Assembly: GCA_036873135.1 (NCBI GenBank) | Contig: JAPTYO010000012.1 | Span: 12,780,090 to 12,844,089, forward strand | DNA length: 64,000 nt | Reading direction: 5' to 3' | DNA from: Clarkia xantiana subsp. parviflora | Lineage: Eukaryota > Streptophyta > Magnoliopsida > Myrtales > Onagraceae | Shown here: one piece after another, positions 42,540 to 56,935 of the stretch | How the letters are laid out: each line of letters opens with the position of its first letter | How positions within the stretch are numbered: position 1 is the first letter of the stretch | Position numbers and translations under genes: made by a program | Notes under the pieces: generated by a model | The model's database searches: none | What the model was told of the DNA's origin: nothing | Seen by the model: the letters and a program-made list of their open reading frames with translations, nothing else

Positions 42540-43601
42540 CGTCATCAATAACACACTATTATAATCCAAAACTGGGCGAGATTGATGAGTTGTGACGGAG
42601 AGAAACACAAAGTGGAAGAATCTTTCTTATCTGAAGGAGATGGTGGTTAATACTCCTATAAAGACCAAAAACTAATTTCCTCCACTCATAGCACACCCCT
42701 ATCTCCTTAGCAAAAGCCAACACTAATTTTTTCCCTCCCATCAAAACTGGACCTTCGTCACCCACCATCATATATTCCTCTCGCTCACGCTTTTCCTCTC
42801 TCCCCCATTTTCCTGCATTTTCAAGGTTAGTCTCTCTACTGTACTCTCTTCTATTTGTGCTCCATTGCTTGTTTGAGTAATCAAATCAAATCTTTCCAAT
42901 GTTTGTTCTTTTGGTCTGCTTACGTTTTTGTGCATTGCTCATCTGACGTGTATCAAGAACTTGATGATAGATGGTTCAATTCAATGTAGTATCTTGATTT
43001 TGTTCGGACCCTCCTTCATTGCCCGATCGCACTTTAGAATCTGTCCTTAAGCGCTCTTTAGCCGTAAATCAACGACGTGAGGTTTAGCCTTGAGGTCTTA
43101 TTGCCTTAAATTAGCAAAAACAAGTAGCGCGAGACTGTAAACCTACAGATTTCTTGATTTGGTGATATTTGAGGTCCAGTATGAAAGTAAACAGAAAACA
43201 TGGTGTCTGTTTCTTTTTTCTATCTCAAACTACAGACCTGTTTAAATTACTGCTCCCAATTTGAAGTATGATTCTAAATTCAATATAGTAGTTGTTTGGA
43301 AAGATATGTGGAACTTGGGATGATACAATACGTAATGTAGTCACAAGCTACTAAGATAAACTTTTTATCACATCTTGTCATTAATTGGTGATCTATAAGT
43401 CATCTTGGTTGGTGGGAACTTACGTAATTGTTCCAATAAAGCTTTACTTAGGTCTTACATTGTAATGAAATTTCCCATGTTTAGCTTTATGCATTTCGAG
43501 GATCCGGATTTATTAATGTACTAAAGGAACTAACGTTCTCCATATATCTCTGCCTTCTGATTCCATGTCACTTCATGTGTGGTGGAAACAAATAGGTGAA
43601 A
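42540..43601 (+). promoter_or_regulatory. GLN2: GLN2 promoter, 5' leader and leader intron
   Basis: An untranslated first exon is inferred, with CT-rich leader sequence (42,775-42,827) ending at ...TTTTCAAG before GTTAGTCTC. The acceptor is ACAAATAG at 43,588-43,595, just 6 nt before the ATG at 43,602. That makes a leader intron of about 770 bp, common in plant GS genes. A candidate TATA element was not fixed; TCCTATAAAGACC occurs at 42,654. Transcription start is unproven. Confidence 0.55.
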
Positions 43602-45959
<2,358 letters not shown>

Positions 45960-46100
45960 GCCATCCAATCCTTTTGCTGCCCAGAAGATTGAAGCTTGGG
46001 GCTGCTGATGAAGAAAATCAAGGCCTAGACATCCACAAGTTTGGTCTCCAGTTTGTTTCAGATTAGATAAACATTCCAATGTAAATAAAGGTCTTGTCCT
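45960..46100 (+). other. GLN2: GLN2 3' UTR
   Basis: It begins after TAG at 45,959 and includes a segment that would encode AAQK-like residues in another frame (45,976-45,987). A polyadenylation-type AATAAA lies at 46,083-46,088. Confidence 0.65.
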
Positions 46101-46640
46101 TGAAGAGATCTGATTCATTGTTGCTCCATCTGTTTTCTGAACCCCTCAACATTCTTGTCTTGAGCTGTTATGAGCATATTCATATTATATGATATTTTTT
46201 TTAATCACTCTTTTTCTACATTTTATTATGACTGATTATACTTGAAGTACTATTTACTGCCCATAATGTTTGCAATATGTTGTACATGTACCATAAAAAC
46301 GTAAAATGCTATAATAGATAAAGGAAATATCGATAATTTTTTTTTCAAAGTTCATTATTTTTTATTTTAATAATTGATCTAGGAGCATTATTATATTTTG
46401 GCTCTGTCTCTCTATGTATCCGATTTTGTTCTTTTGCTTTTTTTTTTTTTTTTTTTACAATATTGTTTCTTCATTCATTGATAATTGCTTAACTATTTTA
46501 ATTATTTTCAAATTCTCGCTCTCAGTGGTGCATTTTGTAAACATTAGGATTTAGAAGTGCAGAGCAGCAGAATAGGATTTTCAGTTTTTCTGAGTTGAGT
46601 TGGACGGAAAAGGCAGAATAACAAAGATGGTTAAAAAAAT
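46101..46640. other. AT-rich spacer, no gene seen
   Basis: AT-rich DNA with a T run at 46,437-46,456. No feature was supported before the tRNA gene. Confidence 0.6.
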
Positions 46641-46727
46641 TCCGACCTACCGGATTCGAACCAGTGACCTAAGGATTAACTGCTAAGCAACTACAGTCCT
46701 CCGCTCTACCAACTGAGCTAAGGTCGG
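46641..46727 (-). tRNA. tRNA-Tyr (anticodon GTA) with intron
   Basis: On the minus strand it has acceptor stem CCGACCT/AGGTCGG, discriminator A, D arm TAGCTCAGTTGGTAGAGC, and anticodon region GGAGGACTGTAG. An intron of about 14 nt (TTGCTTAGCAGTTA) comes one base after the anticodon, then ATCCTTAGGTC and T arm GGTTCGAATCC. Length without the intron is 73 nt. The intron position is that of all plant nuclear tRNA-Tyr genes. Internal A and B box promoters are intact, so it should be transcribed by RNA polymerase III. TTTTTTT lies just downstream on the minus strand. Confidence 0.95.
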
Positions 46728-46940
46728 CTGTATTAATATTTACTAACTTAGCAATAGCAATTTAACTGACAAAATATTTAGAGAAAATCTAATAATTCTA
46801 ATGTGTTTAATAATAGCTTGACAACTAAGTTTTTTACTACACTTTCTCATTCATATGTGTTGAAATGACTCAATTCAATTAGTCCATATCAATTTCTTGG
46901 TGAGTTACATATATATTACTATCTATATCTATATATAATA

Positions 46941-46969
46941 CTAGGTGGCCGGCCGCGCTTTGCGCGGTA
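46941..46969 (-). mobile_element. Helitron D 3' terminus (minus strand)
   Basis: On the minus strand it reads ACCGCGC-AAA-GCGCGG then CCGGCCACCTAG and T: a GC hairpin ending in CTAG at 46,944-46,941, as in the other Helitrons here. The body should extend right into the AT-rich DNA that the copia element interrupts. A 5' end was not identified. Confidence 0.6.
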
Positions 46970-48519
46970 TATACGCAATTCAATATATTGTTTTTATATT
47001 TATATTATTTTTATGATGCATAACATAAATGGTTTACATTATATACTATGTAAATATAGATCATGTTACTCTATTTATTATGTAATTAAATATAGAATAA
47101 TTTTACATATGAAATATATTAAAAGAATATTTTATTTTTGGCAATGAAAATTATTTAATTAATTAATGGATCTAAAATGGAGATCTTTTAATATAGGTAT
47201 ATATATATATATATATTTGATGGATAGTTAGAATGAGTTACTAAAATAATAATATCATCTAAATAGCTGACACGTGCTTTGCACTGAGAATTTTTTTAAA
47301 AATACTATTACGTAAATTTAGACTCACTAATAAATATTTTATTTCTCATTTGTATTTATATAATAATTAATAAGAATACTTTGAATTTTATATATAATAT
47401 ATATACTCATTCGAAATTTAAAAAATGCCATTTATGAATAAATATATGATAAAAATATATATAAATGACTTATTAGTCATATAAACTATTTTTAGAACAA
47501 AAATTAATATTCAAGTTTAGGAAAGATATATAATAAAATATATCTCTATTTAAAAAGTTAACTAAAAATTAGAAAATATTTATATCATAATGAATATTAC
47601 TCATTATTAGTTATTATTAGTATTGTGTTAATTAGTCATTTTAAGCTTTAATAATTATTATAATAGTTATTTAATGTTTATCCACAATGCTTTTACATAA
47701 ATTGTATTCTTTAAAGTTGTCACATAGACATTTATGTACACTTTAAGTAATACGTAAAGTTAAGACACACGTAAAAAATATTTTCTATGCAATCGTATTA
47801 CTTAAACATATTCCTTAAATATATTTTATTATTAAATTTTTCAACAACCAACAATAAAATATTAGTATTAATTATAAAATGAATTAATTTATAATAAAGA
47901 ATTGGTTACGTAATACATAGTGCATTCCTTATATTTAAGTAATGTTTTATGTAAAACATAAATTTACGTGTGGGTCCCATCTTTAATGAATGCTATGTAA
48001 AACCACTGTATATAGTTTTTTTGGCTTTACTTAAATAAACATGTAGGGTCCACGTTTACGTAATCTTTACGTAATACCGTTGTGGATGCTCTTAGTATCG
48101 TATACTTAAATTATAGTAATTCAACTACATGGAGTTATTAGTAAATAAATAAAAAAATCAATTATTTTTTTCTTGAAAACTTGACTGCGAATTTCAAAAT
48201 TATTCATATGTAAAGTATTGAGTGTAGACATCAAATATTATTTTTTCTAATGTATGTATTAATTGTAAACATTATGAATATATAACAATCATTATGAATA
48301 TATTGATTGTATCGTTATGTTAAAAAAGTTCATGTGTAATTTACATATGTACACATACTTATTTTTTTTTCAAAAAAGTATATTGTTCTTAATATTATCA
48401 TAAAATTAAAAGGACATATTATTCATATTTTGGGAGACTAAGAAAGCAAAAAGGTTCTAACAAAATTATAAATGTCAATGTATATTTTATTTTTACATTC
48501 ATTATTAGCATATACATAT
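46970..48519. other. AT-rich DNA, probable Helitron D interior
   Basis: No gene seen. The segment is very AT-rich with short AT tracts (47,203-47,216). It may be the body of Helitron D up to the copia target site at 48,520. Confidence 0.4.
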
Positions 48520-48524
48520 CTTTT

Positions 48525-49084
48525 TGTTAGCATATGTTGACGTGCCGCCGTAATAGGAGCCCGTTAATTAAGGGAATTACCTAAGTTAATTAGGTAATTT
48601 TCAATATGGGCTAATTGGGCCAAATCCAATTAGTTATTGACAAGAGAGGCTCATTTGGGCCTCCCCCTTTTTACATGGTTCGACCGAAACCCTAGTACCA
48701 CATAGGGTGGAGTTGCCTTTTGGCAGCTCCACCCAAAACTATATATAGGGGTGACTCCTAAGAATTTAAACACACAATTAAGAACAAGGATCTCCATTGA
48801 GAAAACTTGTCACCCTAGTCTAATATTTCGGCACCATCAACATCAAGTCCGAGGTTCCATCTCCGTTGAAGAATCGATCAGAGGTCTTGTTGTGGAGCTA
48901 CATCGCGTGGGACTTCTTCTGACGAAGAACTTGCACGTGGTTCCCACCGGAGGATCAGAACTCCCTCCACATCGTTCTCGGGCAGGAAAGCTAAAAGGTA
49001 TGTGTACTAATTCCGTTGCGTAGATTAGATATCTTGTTAGTACACATTTAGCATTCCGTAGTATTACGTCCCCGTAATCCAACA
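48525..49084 (+). repeat. Copia 5' LTR
   Basis: 560 bp, TGTTAGCATATG...AATCCAACA. It contains GACAAGAGAGGC and ACTATATATAGGGGTGAC, a TATA-like motif at 48,739-48,746. Confidence 0.93.
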
Positions 49085-49085
49085 G

Positions 49086-49098
49086 TGGTATCAGAGCC
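49086..49098 (+). other. Copia primer-binding site
   Basis: TGGTATCAGAGCC one base after the LTR end is complementary to the 3' end of initiator tRNA-Met, the usual primer for Ty1/copia elements. Confidence 0.9.
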
Positions 49099-49744
49099 TG
49101 AGTTAGGAGTTCTTAAATTTTTGATAAATTGATGTTCTTGATGTTATGAAAATCCGAAATTTTCAAGTATATGAACACCATGAAGAAATCCGAAATTTTT
49201 AGCTATTTCTATGTGTTTGATCTTTAAAAACTTTAAATTTTCAAGTTTTACATGTTTTTATGGATCATAGCCGAAAATTTGGTTTAAATATAAGTTTGAT
49301 GTTCATGATCTTCAAGAACACCATGAGTTTTATCAAGAACACATTTTGGATTCATGATCAAGTTAGGGTTTGATCTTAAAATTTGACAACTTTTCGAACT
49401 TTGCATGTTTGTGCCGAAAACCCTAGGGGTATTTTAGGTAAAAAAAATTAATTTTCTCGGTCACCAAGACTTTAAAAAATCGGCACCAATATAAAAATAT
49501 ATATGTTGCCATTTTTAAATTTTAATAATAGGTAACTATATATCTATAAGTTGGAAAATATGGATAGGTTTATAATATAATATTGTAAAAGATATTAACT
49601 ATCAATATATATAACTAAAATATAGGGATAAAGATATATTGATAGGATTTAGTTACTTAAAAAGATTAAGAAGATATATTGTCTACATATTTTAATCCCT
49701 AAAAGATATATTTGACAATATTTTGTATATATATATATAACCGG

Positions 49745-49756
49745 CCGAAATATATA

Positions 49757-49812
<56 letters not shown>

Positions 49813-49842
49813 ATTGATTTACATCTTAAAGATAGAATCTTG

Positions 49843-49907
<65 letters not shown>
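49745..49907. repeat. (AT)n microsatellites in the copia leader
   Basis: Two long TA tracts (about 49,763-49,806 and 49,849-49,907) are separated by unique sequence. The surrounding leader is AT-rich with no frame of note. Confidence 0.9.
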
Positions 49908-49913
<6 letters not shown>

Positions 49914-51314
49914 GTGTCGAATTATATATGTATATTAGCAATATTGTAAATTATTTTAAATAATTAATATTTCTTTGTGGCTAAGTTAAGTTTTTAGTAG
50001 ACTTTAAAACCCTACTTAGCCCACATGACATATTTCGGTCGAACCCTAGGGTTTATGGGCCAGTCCAATTGCTAAACCGGAATGAATAAAACCATTCCGG
50101 GTTTTCTTAATCGGGTCGACCTACTCGGGTCGGACCGTAGTAACTAAATCAAACCTAACCAGTTTTGAGTGATAAACCGAACCACTATCTTATTTTATTG
50201 AACCGTTTCGGACCAAATCAGAATTTTTAAAATCAGATCGGGTTGAACCGGATTTTAAAATTTGGACCGAACCACTTTAAAATTTTCGGAAATTTTAAAT
50301 TTTTCAATAAAATAGGATGTCAAATTTTAAATCCAAAATGTTTTCGAACTTTAAAATTAACCTAAACAGTGCTCTTAGGGTTTGTGTTTTAATACACGGT
50401 TTCAATCAAAACCCTAATGCCTGGTTTCGATTATGAGGATGGATCTCGGACTTGCATGTTTTTGGGACTGGACTAAATTAGTGGGCTGATTTGCAATTGT
50501 TTACTTTCTGCATCATATATTTTAATATAATTAGAATTGTCGTCTTGACTTAGTCAAGGTAGCTGGATATTATATTGCGAGCATTGAGCTCCGGGATTTA
50601 AATATATGGTTTGCGCAATAGGATAGAGATGCTATGCTGATTGAAAGTGCCTAGAATCCATGCCTAGAAATTCGCATGATTGATTGTAAGCATGAATTGC
50701 AAAACAACCCCTAATATTTTCAAAACGTTTTATAAAACCGAAAATTCCAGTCGCCAATTATGCATGATATGTGCGGAAATTGCATGTTTTGACGCGTATG
50801 CTAGGATGTTCACGATAGAACGCATGTGATAATTTACTTTACGTAGAATTATATATGCTAGGAACATTAGACGCATGACGCGTAAGCATGTTGTGTTCGA
50901 TATTTATGGCATGGTATGATGATTTGTTAGATGTAGTATAATTATAAATATGCATGCGTAAATTATCGGATAATTTTATAAAATCATAAGGGCATTGGGA
51001 AAGCCAAGATCGGGTATGCTTATTTGAAAATTCCCGTTCCGGTAATTTGCAATAAAATAACCATTTTCAAAAGACTAGTCTATTAGATTGAAAACGACAA
51101 TAGTGTGAATTCTTTCACGACACCCCCTTCCTCGGTTTACTGAAGGTTGGTTTAGTTTAGTGACTGAAGGATCACTATTCGTCGTATTCCATCATAATAG
51201 ATAATCCGATGTATGCAATTCTGTCAAAATGTTGTTGTCTTCCTAACTTACATAAAACATATGTGTTAGTTTTGATGGCTGGGTCGGTACGCTTTTATAA
51301 ACCATGCAATTTGG

Positions 51315-51926
51315 ATGGTATGGATTACGAGTGAGTTGGTGAGAGAACGTCTTATAGCATGTGACACACATATGTGTATCATGCCAATAAGAAACGAGAT
51401 GTTGGTACAGCCGGACAGCAACCTAATTCCCAGAATTGGGAATATAGGTTTGGGAGATAAGAAAGCATGCGAGGTGATATTGGCAGCCTTGGATAAAGAG
51501 GTTGCAGAGGACTTCACACTCAATTATTCAGCTGCTCAGCTTTGGGCTACCCTTAAACTCCGTTTCGGAAGTGGAAAGGCAGCCGAAGCAAGACAGGTAA
51601 TAATGGAGTATGATGACTTACTTTCAAACGACACCAGCACAAAACCTGGGTCTAACCAAAGGATTGAAAGGTCCAATTGGAGAAATATAATCAATATCGC
51701 ACAGGGATATCCCATGTCTCGGTTTGCTGATGACTTTGGACTAGAATACTTAATAACAGCAATTAAGTATTCTATGTACTTATTCACGGAAAGCAACCAA
51801 AGGAGACTGAAATGTTCCCCGGTGAACAATCGCAAGAGGACAAAGGAAATAGCGGAGGAAACAGGATCGACTTGGTCCTCAAACGAGAATCGTAGTATGA
51901 CAAATACTACCAAATCCGTACTGTAA
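51315..51926 (+). pseudogene. Copia gag fragment
   Basis: The open stretch reads LGDKKACEVILAALDKEVAE, NYSAAQLWATLKLRFGS and ARQVIMEYDDLL, typical of copia Gag N-terminal (UBN2/Retrotran_gag) domains. It then loses similarity, and the frame ends without a zinc knuckle. The start of Gag lies upstream but is disrupted. Confidence 0.65.
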
Positions 51927-53739
51927 AAGGTACACCTCGTTTGCCACTTATATGAAACCGTTAAACGTTTTGTATCACTAAGTATACTGATATAATTCAC
52001 TTGTGAATTTCTTTCAGGCGTACTCGGTGAAGATGGCTGGAGTTTTCCTTTCAAGTTTTGTTTTCCTTTAACTCTAAGAGCTTTGTTCTGTATCTCATTA
52101 ACGTACCAATATCTATAAATTCTCTTACAATCAATAAATGTTTGATATTAGTTAATTATGATTCGGAATTATTGAATAAAGTAGTAACCATTCGCTCCAT
52201 GAAGTGGTCTACTTATCAAAATTAATCGGGTCAGATAAACAAGCCCTATCCGAAACGAACAACTAATCTGAGATTCTTCCAATAAAACAGTTGAACCAGA
52301 AAACATACACTCACCTAATCAATCATCCATCGATTGCGTAGTTCCAAAAAGAGACTGACCAGAAAATTACATCTTTATGTACTCCATTAAAATGATAAAA
52401 CTCCCGAAGTAATATGCATGTTAAAACCGATTTGCTTTTAAATTTGGAGACTAAAACGATTCTTAAAACCATGGTTTAAAAAAACGGGTATGCGCGTGAC
52501 GTATGTCACCTCGAAAGACGGGACACATCGTTTTAGAACACGAATTTAATAATCAAGTATTTTTATGAATGCGGAATTTTCGTTGTAATCCTTTGGATAT
52601 AACTATTTGATAACTACTTAGATTATATATAAGCCTTCCAGCTACTACAATCTAATTAGAATATCAACATGGCATTAAAAGCGACAGCTCAAATGCATGA
52701 TCCATAAGAGAGATAAATCTATGGATGAGTTAAATAAACGAAAAGAAGTAGTCGGTAAAACGACTCTCCCACCATTAGCCTTGAATGAAGAGTTTGGCTA
52801 AAAGCATTCATTAAACACTTCAAGAAACATAGTTCAGAATTACATAATGTTAGAGTTACACATTAATTGTTCCTGCGGGATGAAATTAATTTAACTCACA
52901 TTAATGTAAAACACTATGTTCTGACAAAATCGGTTAACACGTTACCATAAAAGCTAATGAATAATTCGAGTAAAATCTTATCACAAAGACGCATTAATTT
53001 GCGCATTAAAACGAGTATTTATTAAGAGTACGCACTACTCTAGGAGAATACGAGTTTTAAAATTAGCTTGGAACAATGGTTTCGTGGATAAACATGACAC
53101 ATTATAAAGATTTGAGGATGAAATGCCAACGCTTTGTAGAAGGAAACAAGTTAGTACTGATTGAGTTAACATATAGTTGATAGAGATTCTCAGGTCCCAC
53201 TTACTTCGAGTGGGAGAATTGATAGAGCATAAGTGATTGATTTGGTAAATGATGATGGAAACGTCTTCATAATAAATCCAGTGAGAGGTCTCACTCCCCC
53301 TCACACATAATCATCACTAAATTTCAAAATGAGAATCAAGTCAGACCTGATAATCATGATAATGAAATATTTCAACTACCCATTTTTCCTAGTGGGAGGG
53401 GAACAACCAACTCGGTTCCAGATCCTAGTGAACGAAGAATACATCTCGGAGGTAGAACCCCGAGACCGAGAGGTTATTCCAAATAAGTTCAACCACCACC
53501 ATTGTTTCCAGTGGGAGTAATGCCCCGATAAGAAGCATTATTCCGAGTGGGAGTAACAATCAGACTAAAACATGGGATTAACGTTGCCTAGACATAGTCA
53601 AAGGTAACGAACTTCTCTCAAGAAGTGTCCCATCAAATAAGATGTGTTACACATCTTGGTGTTCGTTCTTGAACCAGTGACGGTTCAGCAAGCAAAGGAA
53701 GGACCTCAAAACAAGGGAATGGAGGAAAACAATGGAGGA
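51927..53739. other. Copia interior, coding sequence not recognisable
   Basis: This is where zinc knuckle, protease and integrase should lie. I see no GKGK-H-H-C-C or D-D-E integrase pattern in any frame. The sequence is either deleted and replaced or decayed beyond recognition. Confidence 0.45.
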
Positions 53740-55232
53740 TGAAATTGCCTAAATAAGTACTAATTCGTTTTTAGTCTTTAGTTGATTTATCTGTTAACCA
53801 CAGAACTAGAAAGTGAAATCTTAGAATTCACTTCTGGTGGAAATTTCGAGTAGTGCAAAACTTGAATAATTGCGAAAGGACATACCCAATTTCGCGGAGT
53901 AAACTTTGATAAAGACAGACTCACCGACTATGCGTTACACCATAGTCTGGGCCGTCCTTGCCCATGACTGCAAGTCTTGAACTCGAGCATGCATCAAATG
54001 GACATTAGGACCAAACCTCTCCAAGTAAAACTGGAGAAAGAGATCTATATGGAGCAGCCGGAGAGTTCCATTACTCCTGGAAAAGAACGTAAAGTTCGCA
54101 AACTCCAAAGATCTATATACGGTCTTAAACGATCGTCTCGACAATGGTATCGCAGATTCCACGAGGAAATCATCGGATACGGGATTCGTGAATCTTCACG
54201 AGGATCCCTGCGTATACACCAAGACCTCCGGGTCTAAGTATATCATCATAACACTATACGTGGATGACATACTCATTGCTGCAAATAACGTGAGTTTTAT
54301 GAATAAATCAAAGTCCTGGTTAGCATCAGTATTCGAGATGAAAGACATGGGAGAGGCTACGTACATCATAGGCATCAAAATTGCCCGAGATCGTGCCACC
54401 CGGAGATTATGTCTATCTCAGGAATCATATATCAACAAACTATTGAAAAGATTTAGAATGCTGGATGTTAAACCCGTGAATACGCCGGTTGTGTTCGGGT
54501 GCGCGCTATCGAAGCATGATGGCCCGGAAAACCAGCAGGAGCGTGAACAGATGAAGAATGCAGAGTATCTGAGCATGGTAGGGAGTCTAATGTACGCCAT
54601 GCTCTGTACTCGGCCAGACATCTGCTACGCTGTGGGCCTAGTAGCAAGATTCCAATCAGATCCTAGTTATCAACATCTAAAGGCCGTAAAACGAATTATC
54701 AGATATCTGAAAGGTACTGCCGACTACGTTCTGAGCTATGAGGGCAATCAGCTCGAATTGATCGGTTATAGTGACGCCGAACATGGTGGTGATCCGGATG
54801 ATTGTAAGTCCACCACATGAGGAGTTTTTCCTCCTTGCAAATGCTGTCATATCATGGGTAAGCAAGAAGCAATCTTGTGTCGCGCTTTCCACTATGGAAT
54901 CAGATTTCGTTGCCCTCTCCAAAAAACGCACAAGAAGCGGTCTGGCTGAAAAGGCTTCTTATTGCATTAATTGGCACCGACAAAAGGAGTAAACCTGTGA
55001 AGGTGCACTCCGACAGTCAGGCGGCCATTGCGGCAGTTAAGAATCCAAAGTACCATAGTAGGACTAAACACATTGATGTGAAATACAATTATGCTAGGTC
55101 GGTTCTGTAAGACAACATAATCACTTTAGAATACTTGCCTACAGACAATATTGTCGCAGACCCTTTAACTAAGCCGTTACGTAGGGATATTTTTGAAAAG
55201 CACGTAAAAATGCTTGGATTACGTAGGGCTTA
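53740..55232 (+). pseudogene. Copia reverse transcriptase and RNase H remnant
   Basis: Frames change several times. Pieces read WRKTMEDEIA (about 53,722), QVKLEKEIYMEQPE and RKVRKLQRSIYGLKRSSRQW (54,015-54,146). An open part (54,188-54,820) follows, with the catalytic LYVDDILIAA, DMGEATYIIGIKI, LSQESYINKLLKRF and SMVGSLMYAMLCTRPDICYA. RNase H follows in other frames (VSKKQSCVALSTMESDFVAL, VHSDSQAAIAAVKNPKYH, RTKHIDVKYNY, then EYLPTDNIVADPLTKPL to 55,232). It has stops and frameshifts, so it is not functional. Confidence 0.88.
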
Positions 55233-56368
55233 AACTGTGTGGCTTGTAAAAGTGATAACATTTTGACATTTGAAATTATGTTTCAATTTGAATAAAGGAA
55301 ATGCAATTTGAGTTTATGATTTATCGACGTCATAATGATTAACAACATCAGATTTTATGGTCTATAAACTAAGTCGTAGGAAGAAGTAAAATTCTTCCAC
55401 CAAAATTATGTCAAATGTGAACCTTGCCTAGTCACACAGGCACGGTCATCTTGTAAAGAGAGAGGGATCTCTACCATAACAAGATTGGCTAAGAATCAGG
55501 GGAGTAAACCTGATTAAGCAAAACGATAACATTGTCACGCTTAACAGCATGACTTAATCTTCGTTTTGTAAATCGCTGAGTTGAACTTATTCCATCACTG
55601 TATATCACATTCAAGGCCAGATGAGAGATTCCGCGATAGCATTATTGACATATCCCATGCCTGGCTTTACCAGGTATGCTATCGACGCGTGTTTCATACT
55701 GTGCGTGCCATATACGACCTCGGGGTCATGCTCGGTTGTGCTAGCTAGAATCCTTGTGATTCAAAGGGCGCATACTTCTTCACATTGAGCGTGTGATTGA
55801 TCCCGGATGTCTTATGAAGAGGCATCCAAAGTATCCTCACGGACCCATAACTTATACCTAAGGTCTGGCTCAATGCTCGCTTCCCGGCGTACGAACGTAG
55901 TGCCAAAGAAAACAGCCAAGTGACCACGTCTTGGAATCGGTTGAGTCAGACTAAGGGTATAAGCGATGGGGATGGTCAAGTTCACTTTTAATTCACCGAC
56001 TCTCGTGTTCACTAGGTGGCCGCCAACCAGATATTAGTTGAAGGTTGTGAACACTTGTACGGATGCCCTGGAGAAGTATTCCTTTGTGGAAAACTGGGCA
56101 ATTGGAGAATTAACAGTAGACCAAGGATACAGTGCGATACATAATTTTATTTCAAACAGGTTTGGTTCATGAAAGGGAATCAACGTTCTGCGGGCGGTAC
56201 AATACTCCTAACAGATGAGTAGCACGATGCCCGTCGTATCCGCCGGTTGCACGGCAAGCCTCTTATGAACTATTCAGAGACGGAGACGAAGACTGAAGAC
56301 TGAGATGTTGATACCATTGCGTAATCGTATAGATTAACGAGCACCCTCCCATTCCGGCGAGTGGGAGC
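55233..56368. other. Copia 3' non-coding interior
   Basis: Untranslated region between RNase H and the 3' LTR, ending with the polypurine-like GAGTGGGAGC at 56,359-56,368. Short frames here have no domain. Confidence 0.6.
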
Positions 56369-56930
56369 TGTTAGCATATGGTGACGCGGCGCCGTAATAG
56401 GAGCCCGTTAATTAAGGGAATTACCTAAGTTAATTAGGTAATTGTCAATCTGGGCTAATTGGGCCAAATACAATTAGTAATTGACAAGGGAGGCCCAAAA
56501 TGGGCCTCCCCCCTTTTTACATGGTTCGGCCGAAACCCTAGTACCACATAGGGTGGAGTTGCCTTTTGGAAACTCCACCCAATACTATATATAGAGGTGA
56601 CTCCTAAGGGTTTAAACACACAATTAAGAACAAGGATCTCCATTGAGAAAACTTGTCACCCTAGCCTAATATTTCGGCACCATCAACATCAAGTCCGAGG
56701 TTCCATCTCCGTCGAAGAATCGGTCAGAGGTCTTGTTGTGGAGCTACATCGCGTGGGACTTCTTCTGACGAAGAACTTGCACGTGGTTCCGATCGGAGGA
56801 TCAAAACTCCCTTCACATCGTTCTCGGGCAGGAAAGCTAAAAGGTATGTGTACTAATTCCGCTGCATAGATTAGATATCTTGTTAGTACACATTTAGCAT
56901 TCCGTAGTATTATGTCCCCGTAATCCAACA
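56369..56930 (+). repeat. Copia 3' LTR
   Basis: 562 bp, collinear with 48,525-49,084 and differing by scattered substitutions, for example TTGACGTGCC versus GTGACGCGGC just inside the start. Confidence 0.93.
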
Positions 56931-56935
56931 CTTTT

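Larger units (their letters stand above)
48525..56930 (+). mobile_element. Ty1/copia LTR retrotransposon, decayed
   Basis: LTRs at 48,525-49,084 and 56,369-56,930 are flanked by a perfect 5-bp TSD CTTTT (48,520-48,524; 56,931-56,935). The PBS is TGGTATCAGAGCC (initiator tRNA-Met type) and the polypurine stretch GAGTGGGAGC precedes the 3' LTR. The order on the + strand is a long non-coding leader (49,100-51,300), a gag fragment, then RT/RNase H; no integrase or protease was recognised. The LTRs differ at more sites than in the Tat elements, so this insertion is older. Confidence 0.93.

Noticed and set aside
47260..47290. Possible further Helitron end near CACGTGCTTTGCACTGAG
   Set aside because: No GC hairpin followed by CTRR and T could be drawn, so it does not meet the Helitron terminus pattern.
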